From: Marinobacter salexigens
Lineage (GTDB): Bacteria; Pseudomonadota; Gammaproteobacteria; Pseudomonadales; Oleiphilaceae
Length of the DNA stretch: 64,000 bases
Direction of reading: 5' to 3'
Assembly (NCBI RefSeq): GCF_002806945.1
Contig: NZ_NIHC01000007.1
Span: 1-64,000 of the forward strand
In this document: positions 8,773-16,084 of the stretch, in pieces
Layout of the letters: every line of letters begins with the position of its first letter
Numbering within the stretch: the first letter of the stretch is position 1
Program-made: the position numbers and the translations under genes
The notes under the pieces: generated by a model
Seen by the model: the letters and a program-made list of their open reading frames with translations, nothing else
Told to the model about the DNA's origin: nothing
The model's database searches: none

Positions 8773-9366
8773 TTACACTTCCTTAGTCCTTGAGCTGATT
8801 TTGGCAGCTGGATTCCCGCCCCAAATGGCCCCGACTTCTTCAATTGGCCGAGTTAAAACAGATCCAGCAGCGACTATAGATTTGTCGCTGACACCTGCCA
8901 TCACAACTGCGCTGTTTCCAATCCAGCAGTCTTCGCCGATTTTAACTTTTGTATAGCTACCACCCTGGTGCTGGATAGGCGTTTGTGAATCGCTAAAGTT
9001 GTGTTGTTGGTTACCGCTCAATATATGCACACCACTCCCTAGGAGAGTGTTCTCACCGATCGTGCACTTACCGATATTACACTGTGGGCCAATGTACACG
9101 CCTTTGTGGATAGACGTATCTCGATGGGAAAACACAGTTAAGAAGCCAATGAGGATATCGTCTGAGGTATCCGGGCAAGCAAGCCGATAAAATGCAGCGC
9201 GAAGGTAAATTCCGATTTTTCCCGGAACCAGACTAAGGGTTTGAGAGAATGTCTGGAATGTACCGACTGGGTTACCCAGTAAACTGAAAAGTAGATAGAG
9301 CCCATAGATAGGCAGAGCCAGCAATAGAAAAAGGTTTTTGATCGTTCTTTTTAATGTATGGCGCAT
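8773..9366 (-). CDS. hexapeptide-repeat (left-handed beta-helix) acyltransferase
   Basis: The repeats VYIGPQCNIGKCTIGENTLL and VKIGEDCWIGNSAVVMAGV, and the closing IWGGNPAAKI, are the signature of the WbbJ/LacA-type O- or N-acetyltransferases that modify sugars with acetyl-CoA. A hydrophobic N-terminal stretch (LFLLLALPIYGLYLLFSLL) suggests membrane attachment. I chose the ATG at 9366 (MRHTLKRTI), giving 197 aa. It lies 2 nt after the stop of the upstream gene, whereas the longer frame from 9498 would overlap that gene by 130 nt and begins with a sequence unlike the family. It is probably the O-acetyl decorating enzyme of this locus. Confidence 0.87.
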   Translation of the reverse strand: MRHTLKRTIKNLFLLLALPIYGLYLLFSLLGNPVGTFQTFSQTLSLVPGKIGIYLRAAFYRLACPDTSDDILIGFLTVFSHRDTSIHKGVYIGPQCNIGKCTIGENTLLGSGVHILSGNQQHNFSDSQTPIQHQGGSYTKVKIGEDCWIGNSAVVMAGVSDKSIVAAGSVLTRPIEEVGAIWGGNPAAKISSRTKEV

Positions 9367-9368
9367 GC

Positions 9369-11957
9369 TCAGTGTCGATCCAATCGAGTGTTTAGCCAGT
9401 GCCTCTCGTGGGATGGCCGAAAAGTAACTAGAGCCCGAAGTAGACGCCCACCAAGGCGAGACAGGAGTAGCTTCCATGTAAGAACCGGGGGTGTCCAATG
9501 CTGATGAGCGGGCGCTGTAGCATCGTTAGACAATGAATTCGGATTTTCTAGCAGTTGCGGGCCGTAATTTTGCATGAGAATAATGAGAATTCTGGAGAAA
9601 TGGCTCTCTTTGCTGTGCTTGAGTGTTCCCGTATGTTCTTTCAGCCACTTCTTGCCGAGCTCTCTATACTGATCGGCGTTTTCATCGTCTAGTTCAGATG
9701 CCTGGAACATCAGCATCGCTTTTCGCACATCCTGGGCTACCCAAGTGTCATTTGGGAATTCAAGTTGACTCTGATCTTCCATAAAAGGGCGTTCGTTGTT
9801 TAGCATCCAGTGGGTGTAACGGAGCACCGATGCTTTAGTATACTCATATTGCTCATCATAGCCGTTGACCTGGCGTTTCAAATAGAGGTAGCGAAAAAGG
9901 GCGGCGAGGAGCACAAGATAGGACCACCTGTTTTCAACATCGAGCAAATCCCGGTGCTCAACCACGTCCAGCGGATGAATTGTTTTCCTGATAACCGCTT
10001 CTGCCTGCTGAAGCCATGATTCGTTCTCATCGAGGATCCAGGCATCCAGGAGCGTATTGAGGTAATTCCCGGTGCCACGATTAAAGGGGTATCTATGGGC
10101 TGAAACAGTTTTACCGCGCATCTTTTTCTTCAATGCTGGAATTTCCCTTTTCTTTATCGCCAGCATTTGCTCAAGAAACCCTCCTTGGCCTTCATGAAGG
10201 GCTGTCATCCAGCGGGCAAGCCCAAGAACGGCCTGTCGCGATCTTTGGCTTCCTGTGAGGTAATGATGGTAGAGGAGGCCGGTTGAATAGCAATGCTCTT
10301 CAGCTGGCCCGCCGCCGGTTTGTCCAGGGGTAGAGCTGGAACTGTTGTGACGAGAAAACGTTCTATGGGTTGCGGTATAGGCATCGAGATAATGATCTGT
10401 GTGCCAGAACAGGCCGTGGTTGTATTCCGCTCTATCTTCCTCGGTGTGATATATATCGATGTCTACCACATGCCGAGCTAGGTCATCCATTAGCCGAAAC
10501 CAACGCTGATCTCCCGTTAGGGCAAACTGCCTCGCGAACCCGTATATCGGATCATATTGATTGTTGTAGTGAGATATGAAGGGAAGCTCCCCCTCCTTCT
10601 GATAGAGGATTTCATGATCCGCAAAAATATCGCCAAAATTGCGCCAACCAAATTCGTCAATAACCTCTCTTTTCGCAAAAAAGTTAGAGGTCCCGTTTAG
10701 CCCTTCAGCTATAAGTTCATCGAGCACGCTAGGGGGAGTATTGGCTTTGAACCAAGGGAAGGCGTCAGCATGCTCATAGCTTTCTGGTGTAATGACTGGT
10801 GTGAGCGGTGTATAAGCTGCTGTGGCAAGGCTGTTGTCGGAATTGTGTGTCATCATGAATCGGAGGGTTTTCTGTTCGCCCCCTTGCAGTTCATAGGGCT
10901 TTTTAGCATCTTCTGGGAACAGACCGATCGTGAGCATGTTTCCGTTTTTACGGACACTCGTTGGAAAGTTTTGCCAGAAGTCGGGGATTGCCACGTCGAG
11001 TTGCCCGCAATCATTGACGATACTAATTAACGGATTCGCGCGTTTACCTTCCTGCACAAGCGCGCTTGAATCGAGCAGCTTGTAACCACAGAATTGGGTG
11101 GTGACTTCGCCATTGCAGTCTATATGGTTGCGGCTTTGCCAGTTTTCGCCTCCGCTGGAGTCTTGATAAAGGTTGAACTCTGGCAGGTGAATAGTTTTAG
11201 GTTTTTCGTCTATTGCTTGCGCCGTTATGCGTGCTTGGCTCTTGGCTGGCAACGTTGTTTCTACGGCAAGTTCGAGAAAATATACTGAGCCCGGATCTCC
11301 CAAATCCCACAAGCCGCCGGAGTGGCGGGCTCGCTTGGGATTATGGGTTGTCAATTCAACTTGGACCAGGCCGGTTTCCAGAAAAATACGCAGTTCACAC
11401 TCAAACCGCGCGAGTGGATCGTTGTTTTGCCTTAGCCATTGACCCTTTATAGTTGCGGCAACAAAAACGGGGCCCTGTCGAGTAACTTCCCAGTTGGTTT
11501 CCACTTTTGCTGTGCAGGGCATTCCAGTTTCATCGCTCAGCGTCACTGTCGATGGAATACCTGTACCGTTTTTATTGTTGACCTGCCAGGTTAGGTTGTC
11601 AGATTTGAGGTCAAGGCTACCTGTTGATGTTTGTATCAGAAGGACGTCAGAAGTTCGATTAATAAGAGGCTTGGGGCTAGCGGGGGAGGAGCCCTGTGGA
11701 ATACTAAGCGTTAATTTTTTTTCGCTGCCAGGATCTAGGCTAGTCAAAAAGTTAATATGAACCCATCGAATGCTTCCGTCTGGCCAGTGAGCTAGGGGGT
11801 CAAACTGAGTGGTTACAGGGTGCTGGCCATCCATGAGTTCAAGCTGCTTGGCTGTCTGTACGACCCCCTTGGGCAAGGGAACGCTAAGGCCTGCCGGCTC
11901 ATCGATGCGGTTAACGTGATTTTTTTCTTCTAATCGGATGGTGATTTTTTTTTCCAT
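9369..11957 (-). CDS. PcRGLX/YetA-like protein with N-terminal RIFT-barrel domain
   Basis: The start (ITIRLEEKN...EPAGLSVPLPKG) and the segment WPDGSIRWVHINF (about 58-70) match the N-terminal RIFT-barrel domain of the exo-rhamnogalacturonan lyase PcRGLX/YetA group. The middle is beta-rich, and the second half (about 430-800) is a helical (alpha/alpha)-barrel-like region with motifs such as WHTDHYLDAYTATHR and EEHCYSTGLLYHHYLTG. The family includes polysaccharide lyases and uncharacterised relatives. No signal peptide or membrane helix is visible, so unlike secreted lyases it should stay in the cytoplasm unless another route exists. The length of 862 aa fits. It heads the operon that continues into the acyltransferase, synthase, CapK and GT2 genes. 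Substrate and activity are unproven. Confidence 0.75.
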   Translation of the reverse strand: MEKKITIRLEEKNHVNRIDEPAGLSVPLPKGVVQTAKQLELMDGQHPVTTQFDPLAHWPDGSIRWVHINFLTSLDPGSEKKLTLSIPQGSSPASPKPLINRTSDVLLIQTSTGSLDLKSDNLTWQVNNKNGTGIPSTVTLSDETGMPCTAKVETNWEVTRQGPVFVAATIKGQWLRQNNDPLARFECELRIFLETGLVQVELTTHNPKRARHSGGLWDLGDPGSVYFLELAVETTLPAKSQARITAQAIDEKPKTIHLPEFNLYQDSSGGENWQSRNHIDCNGEVTTQFCGYKLLDSSALVQEGKRANPLISIVNDCGQLDVAIPDFWQNFPTSVRKNGNMLTIGLFPEDAKKPYELQGGEQKTLRFMMTHNSDNSLATAAYTPLTPVITPESYEHADAFPWFKANTPPSVLDELIAEGLNGTSNFFAKREVIDEFGWRNFGDIFADHEILYQKEGELPFISHYNNQYDPIYGFARQFALTGDQRWFRLMDDLARHVVDIDIYHTEEDRAEYNHGLFWHTDHYLDAYTATHRTFSRHNSSSSTPGQTGGGPAEEHCYSTGLLYHHYLTGSQRSRQAVLGLARWMTALHEGQGGFLEQMLAIKKREIPALKKKMRGKTVSAHRYPFNRGTGNYLNTLLDAWILDENESWLQQAEAVIRKTIHPLDVVEHRDLLDVENRWSYLVLLAALFRYLYLKRQVNGYDEQYEYTKASVLRYTHWMLNNERPFMEDQSQLEFPNDTWVAQDVRKAMLMFQASELDDENADQYRELGKKWLKEHTGTLKHSKESHFSRILIILMQNYGPQLLENPNSLSNDATAPAHQHWTPPVLTWKLLLSRLGGRLLRALVTFRPSHERHWLNTRLDRH

Positions 11958-12384
11958 AAATCTATCTACTGCCTAACTCCCTGTTTGATGCATAGGATAA
12001 TCCGTTAGTCTGGTAACATAAAGGCACATTTTAAAAACCATGCTTTTACAAGGCGACAACTATGTCGCCTGTCATTTTCCTCTGGCCTAGCTTGCCAGAT
12101 TGCTAAGCCGATGACTCAAGTGCTGAGCGCAGCGCTTCTACCGTGCACTATTCCAAGTTCCAGCATTTCTGCCAGATTCCGGCTCCCAGAGAGGTCAGCG
12201 TGCTGATACTTACTAAGTAAATACTCATTGATTGCAAACCGAATAGAAGTCCGGAACTTTCGATTAACATGAGGTTAACCAGAAGTTATAGGTCGGTAGC
12301 TGTCTGTCATTTAAAAGGGCTCATTAACAGTGCGATAGCTCGAAAATAATTGTAGATAAAATTATTTTTCCCAGCGCGTTGTTA
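11958..12384. other. 427-bp intergenic region with a strong hairpin
   Basis: This gap separates two co-oriented minus-strand genes. It holds the promoter candidate above and a perfect 8-bp stem at 12051-12058/12063-12070 with an ACTA loop. Neither strand shows a good T-tract after the hairpin, so it may be a weak terminator or a protected RNA end. Between 12110 and 12270 the minus strand has one open stretch of about 52 codons with no start and no ribosome binding site; I take it as chance or a decayed fragment. Confidence 0.4.
11994..12022 (-). promoter_or_regulatory. candidate promoter of the PcRGLX-like operon
   Basis: On the minus strand TTTATG (12022-12017) and TATCCT (11999-11994) are 17 bp apart, 37 bp upstream of the start codon. 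The same two hexamers with 16-bp spacing occur upstream of the exosortase gene and of the flippase. As a sigma-70 promoter it is weak by consensus (3 of 6 and 4 of 6). The conservation among the three sites is the main support. Confidence 0.4.
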
Positions 12385-13137
12385 CTATGAATAATCACTG
12401 CTTCCATACTTCATCTTTCTTAAGGTTTTATGGATCTTTGGTTGAGAAATTAAAAGCTTTTTCATCCTATATCTGGCTAATGCTATGATACCGAAGCGGT
12501 ACTTCAGACCATCTTCCAGAGTGCTCATGCAAGGATTGCATGAGCCACATGGCATACGAAATAGAGGTTGATGACAGAACCAGGTTAGGTTTAAAATATC
12601 TAGAATGCCGCACTCCTTTGCGATCTCATACATATCTAACTTCGTCAATGCAAGGACAGGGAAGGAGCATTGTCTAAACAAGCAAAAAAGATCTTTGTCC
12701 GCATTTTTAGAGATTACTCGATTCCCTTCCTTATTTATTTCAGTATTTTTCAAACAAGGCATAACGCTATGCCGGATATCACTTAGAAGCTCAATCGAAA
12801 GCTCCATTGTTTTTATTTCATTTTGTAGGATATAGGATGACGTATATATATATTGAGAACCGATCCAACCTCTTGATAGTAAATTCTTATGTGCGTTAAA
12901 AAGATACTGACATACAATAATATCAGACTGGTCAATAATTTTTGTATCTCGAATGAAACAGTCTGGAAATCTCTCATTCACTCTATGACGAATTTCGTTC
13001 ATCGCCTGTATTTCTTTTTTTAGGGAGTCTCTATGCGGGTCTCGAATGTAATGGGGTTGTATCACAGCACCCTCTTGGGCGAGCTGCAATAATCTAAAAG
13101 TTGAATCCCAGCCTCCAGTCCAAAGTAAGTTGACCAT
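12385..13137 (-). CDS. QueC-like PP-loop enzyme with zinc-binding C-terminus
   Basis: The N-terminus MVNLLWTGGWDST carries the PP-loop TGGWDS (residues 7-12), which binds ATP and releases pyrophosphate. Four cysteines (C188, C197, C200, C203) form the C-x8-C-x2-C-x2-C zinc site known from QueC, the 7-cyano-7-deazaguanine synthase. QueC converts a carboxylate to an amide and then a nitrile with ammonia. I start it at 13137 because GGGAGGGG lies just upstream and the longer frame would run into the flippase gene. The protein has 250 aa. Its place directly after the flippase in a polysaccharide locus, with no other queuosine genes nearby, argues for amidation or nitrile formation on a polymer precursor rather than tRNA modification. 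That is inference. Confidence 0.75.
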   Translation of the reverse strand: MVNLLWTGGWDSTFRLLQLAQEGAVIQPHYIRDPHRDSLKKEIQAMNEIRHRVNERFPDCFIRDTKIIDQSDIIVCQYLFNAHKNLLSRGWIGSQYIYTSSYILQNEIKTMELSIELLSDIRHSVMPCLKNTEINKEGNRVISKNADKDLFCLFRQCSFPVLALTKLDMYEIAKECGILDILNLTWFCHQPLFRMPCGSCNPCMSTLEDGLKYRFGIIALARYRMKKLLISQPKIHKTLRKMKYGSSDYS

Positions 13138-13225
13138 TTTTCCCCTCCCATCGATATTGCTATTGGCGTTTACCGAACTAGCTTCTGACGAGGCGTCGGT
13201 TTGTTCAATTGCATGCCTTAGACTA

Positions 13226-14674
13226 TTATTTTCCACGGGTCTGAATGACCAAATAGCGAAGCTGACCCCATTCCTCTGTTCCTCTAAGAAGGAAGAAACC
13301 GATAACTCCAGTACTGATTGCCGCGATTGCAACGTGCAGTGTACCAAGCATTAAAAACTGTACCAGATAATGACTGCCTGAAAGATCTAAGGACTGAATC
13401 ACGGCAATTGCCAGCGACGTTCCTGCAAGAGTTGGAACGCACAGGAAGAGAAGCTTGATTAGGGAGAACCCGGTCTGCTGCTCAAGGATAAGCAGCAGTG
13501 CAATGGTAGTTGCAACAGCCAGCCAACCGCGAACCCAGGCCATGATTTCCAGGCCTCCTGTGGCGGTGAGCCAGAGGGTAGCAATGATCATTACGGTTGA
13601 AATGACGTCGAACCAGAAAAGTAGCTTTACTTTTCCTTGGGCGATAATGGCGTCGCTAATCAGTGCAAAAAGGCAGAAAGTGAAGAAAAACAACCCGAAT
13701 GGCTCCAGCAAAGGGGCAAATTCCGACCAGTCGGGGCCAAGCAGTACGCGGATTATGAGTTCCGGGTACAGCATGATGAAGGCGGTTATCGGTGTTAGAA
13801 CAGTTACCATCAGAGCCAGGCTCAACCGTATGCGGTAAGCGAGGGCTTGGCGATCCGCTTTGCTCTCGGAGATGGCGGCCAGCAAAGGTTCACTCATGGG
13901 GATTATCGCAGACAATGCTGGTAGCAGGCTGACTTCGCGTACCAAGTTATAACCACCCAATTGAGCGGTTCCGAAAAGGCGAGAGACCATAAGGTTATCG
14001 ATTTGGGAACGGGTAAATCCGACGATTCCTCTAAAAAGCAGCCATTGTGAAAATTGCCATTGTTGGCGAAAGTGAACGAGGGTCCAACGCGGGCGGAAGT
14101 TATGAACGCGGTAGGATCCAATGGTAAACACCAATCCAGAAACCACAGTGCCCGATATGATTGCCCAGTGGCTGGGGCTTGTGAAGGCCCAGGCGATAAC
14201 GACAATGAATGAGAGGCCCTTTTGCCAAAGTGTAAGCTGAAATATTGGGCGGTAATTGATTTCCCGGGCTAACAGCATGATGCCTGGGTTTTTTAGCGCC
14301 CTGAGCGGCAGTGTGATTGCTGAGACGGCTAATGCTGTTGTGAGCTCCGGCGTTTCAAAGAAGTCTGCCAGAAAGGGCCCAAGCAATAGAATCAACACGA
14401 ACATCGTGGACTTAATAGCGATGTCCATACTCCAGGCTGTGTTGAGGTCGGCTTCGGTTACTTCGGTTTTTTGAATGATGTACTGCCGGTTTCCTATCTC
14501 AACCAAAAGCTCAAAGAATTGCAAAGCAATGATGACGAGAGCCACAACGCCGAAATGTTCGGGCAATAGCAAGCGGGCCAGTATCAGAGTGCTGATAATG
14601 CCAAGGCCTCGCTGAACGAGTTGCATGCCGAGCAAAAGGCTGGCGCTTTTGAGAACTCGTAAGCTCGTCGTCAT
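13226..14674 (-). CDS. Wzx-type polysaccharide flippase (MOP superfamily)
   Basis: This is a 482-aa protein of 12 to 14 hydrophobic segments, with the early motif LGIISTLILARLLLPEHFGVVAL typical of WzxC/polysaccharide-transport proteins. It should flip lipid-linked repeat units across the inner membrane. I place the start at 14674 (MTTSLRVLKS), giving the usual family length. The frame is open up to 14854, but that extension carries no family-like sequence and contains the promoter candidate at 14793-14820. No Shine-Dalgarno is seen at 14674. Instead a 29-codon minigene in another frame ends on the same ATGA, so translation of the flippase is probably coupled to it. The QueC-like gene follows after 88 bp. 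Confidence 0.88.
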   Translation of the reverse strand: MTTSLRVLKSASLLLGMQLVQRGLGIISTLILARLLLPEHFGVVALVIIALQFFELLVEIGNRQYIIQKTEVTEADLNTAWSMDIAIKSTMFVLILLLGPFLADFFETPELTTALAVSAITLPLRALKNPGIMLLAREINYRPIFQLTLWQKGLSFIVVIAWAFTSPSHWAIISGTVVSGLVFTIGSYRVHNFRPRWTLVHFRQQWQFSQWLLFRGIVGFTRSQIDNLMVSRLFGTAQLGGYNLVREVSLLPALSAIIPMSEPLLAAISESKADRQALAYRIRLSLALMVTVLTPITAFIMLYPELIIRVLLGPDWSEFAPLLEPFGLFFFTFCLFALISDAIIAQGKVKLLFWFDVISTVMIIATLWLTATGGLEIMAWVRGWLAVATTIALLLILEQQTGFSLIKLLFLCVPTLAGTSLAIAVIQSLDLSGSHYLVQFLMLGTLHVAIAAISTGVIGFFLLRGTEEWGQLRYLVIQTRGK

Positions 14675-14760
14675 TGTTTGGCTAATTGAAGTTCCGCGCC
14701 TAGGGTATTGATGCGGTAAGACCTGGAGGGAGCTAAATTGTTTAATGTTTTCCTTAACAT
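14671..14760 (-). pseudogene. 29-codon remnant of an exosortase 5' end, overlapping the flippase start
   Basis: The minus strand from ATG at 14760 reads MLRKTLNNLAPSRSYR... and stops with TGA at 14671-14673, overlapping the flippase ATG (14674) by ATGA. Its first 15 residues match the start of the exosortase at 20274 (MLRKTLDNLPLSRPY) at 11 positions. Several of the base changes are synonymous (for example CTA/TTA, AAC/AAT, AGA/AGG, TAT/TAC), which suggests the copy diverged while still coding and was truncated later. It may now act only as a leader peptide that delivers ribosomes to the flippase. The homology is directly visible; the leader function is inference. Confidence 0.7.
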
Positions 14761-14822
14761 TGGTGGCCCGCTGAGCTGAGTACGAAGTCTGCAGGATACT
14801 GCTTATATCGTTTACATAAAAC
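14711..14822 (-). repeat. diverged duplicate of the exosortase promoter and first codons (copy 1)
   Basis: This segment aligns with 20227-20335. The coding part (14713-14760) matches 37 of 48 bases, the promoter block 26 of 30, and the 32-bp stretch between them (31 bp in the other copy) is more diverged. It lies directly upstream of the flippase. Confidence 0.8.
14793..14820 (-). promoter_or_regulatory. candidate promoter of the flippase transcript
   Basis: TTTATG (14820-14815) and TATCCT (14798-14793) on the minus strand are separated by 16 bp, as in front of the exosortase gene. The 30-bp block 14793-14822 matches 20306-20335 at 26 positions. It lies 33 bp upstream of the minigene ATG, almost the same distance as at the exosortase gene. 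Confidence 0.5.
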
Positions 14823-15192
14823 CTTAGCTCAACCCAAAAGACGCCCTTGCGCATCTGGCGTCAGAATATTTTACGCATTTTAGTCTGGGGCGGCTGTTCA
14901 GGTGTTTTTTAAGTCTTAAAAAAGCTATAAAACAGCCCGCTCAGAGCCTTTTGTTATGATGGGTGCCATTAAATATTCCGATAAAAGACGCATGCCGCCT
15001 CAGGCGATCCATTTGCATCGCTCCGGCGTCGAAGATACTTACACTTGAAATTCTAAACAGCCGAATTGATTTTTAACAGTATTTTACGATGTTGAAAGAC
15101 AACGAGTTTTTACATATGGCATGGATGGTGCTTCCCGTAGGTAGCGCTGACGTAAATCAAGCTGCAGCGTCCAAATTCAAGGAGAGATAACA
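14823..15192. other. intergenic region with an AT-rich palindrome, upstream of the first PEP-CTERM gene
   Basis: The region separates the divergent flippase and PEP-CTERM genes. A perfect 19-bp palindrome, TTTTTTAAG-T-CTTAAAAAA, lies at 14905-14923. It is about 200 bp upstream of the -24/-12 promoter, a distance at which activators of sigma-54 promoters often bind. No open frame worth noting is present. Confidence 0.4.
15117..15132 (+). promoter_or_regulatory. sigma-54 (-24/-12) promoter of PEP-CTERM gene 1
   Basis: TGGCATGGATGGTGCT has the invariant GG and GC exactly 10 bp apart and a good match to the TGGCAC-N5-TTGCA consensus. Transcription would start near 15143, giving a leader of about 50 nt. 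The window also encodes PrsR, a regulator with a sigma-54 interaction domain. Confidence 0.65.
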
Positions 15193-15996
15193 ATGAACAA
15201 AATCTTTAAACGAACTCTTTTGTCCTCGCTCGTTGTTCCCTTTGCGGTGGGTGTTCAATTTGCAAGCGCAGCGCCTATTTCGAACTGGACTTACGACGTG
15301 GATAGTAATTTTTCCAGTGTGGTATACACCTCAGGGGGAACCGGAAACCAATCGACTACCTCTAACCTGTTGTCGTGGGGTGGAACAGATCCTGACGATC
15401 GGTCATCGGTTGGCATTACTGACGTCAACAGCAGTGATCCGGGTGCTCCGGTATTAGTAACCGGTAACCCGGCCATTAATGGTGGGGTATTTTCGCATGA
15501 CAACAATATTATTGCCGGTACTCATGACACATTGAAGAGCTTCACGCTTACGTCCACGCTGACGCTCGAACCAGACCCCCAGACGACGCCCAATCTGACT
15601 GAGACATTGGGGCCCCTTGACTTCAATGCGTTCTTTACCGAAACGCCTAATGCGGGTCCATGTGCAGGTGGGACTCCTACGCCATGTCAGGATATTTTCA
15701 CACTAGCAAATCCGGGGGCTTTCGACTTCGAGCAGTCTTTTGATTTCGATGGCTATACATACACCGTAATGTTGGAGCTGATCGGTTTGACAACCTTGGC
15801 CCCTGCTTTGTGTGATGCAGCTGATGCGCCCGCGAATTGTGTTGGCTTGGTAACTCAAGAAGACGCGCTCAACACGTTCCAAACCAAATTCAGTATCAGC
15901 GCTGCTGCAATTGTGCCCGAGCCGGGTACTTTGGCACTGCTGGGCATGGGCTTGGCTGGGCTGGGGTTAACTCGCAGAAGAAAATCTGCCAAATAA
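15193..15996 (+). CDS. PEP-CTERM sorting domain protein 1
   Basis: This exported protein is a substrate of the exosortase. Residues 1-26 are a signal peptide (cleavage after ASA). The C-terminus has the tripartite PEP-CTERM tag: VPEPGT at 241-246, a short hydrophobic helix, and the basic tail RRRKSAK. The exosortase is expected to cut after the PEP motif and allow attachment to the outer surface or polysaccharide. The middle is Thr/Ser/Asn/Gly-rich with few charged residues, typical of this class, and contains four cysteines (two in CAGGTPTPC), unusual in an otherwise Cys-poor protein. AAGGAGAG 8 nt upstream sets the start. It has its own sigma-54-type promoter and a strong terminator, so it is monocistronic. 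The exact biological role is unknown. Confidence 0.92.
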   Translation: MNKIFKRTLLSSLVVPFAVGVQFASAAPISNWTYDVDSNFSSVVYTSGGTGNQSTTSNLLSWGGTDPDDRSSVGITDVNSSDPGAPVLVTGNPAINGGVFSHDNNIIAGTHDTLKSFTLTSTLTLEPDPQTTPNLTETLGPLDFNAFFTETPNAGPCAGGTPTPCQDIFTLANPGAFDFEQSFDFDGYTYTVMLELIGLTTLAPALCDAADAPANCVGLVTQEDALNTFQTKFSISAAAIVPEPGTLALLGMGLAGLGLTRRRKSAK

Positions 15997-16032
15997 GCAG
16001 TTTACTAGGTAATAGTTATTACTTAGCACAGC

Positions 16033-16064
16033 AAAAAGCCTCCGCTTAAACGCGGAGGCTTTTT
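16033..16064. terminator. strong bidirectional terminator
   Basis: A perfect 13-bp stem (16033-16045 with 16052-16064) has T-runs on both strands. It lies between the convergent PEP-CTERM gene and the acyltransferase gene and should end both transcripts. Confidence 0.92.
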
Positions 16065-16084
16065 GTTGAAGGAGTGAAAATTAA

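Noticed and set aside
12113..12270. About 52 open codons on the minus strand in the 427-bp gap
   Set aside because: There is no start codon or ribosome binding site, and a stretch of this length can occur by chance; I could not link it to a family.
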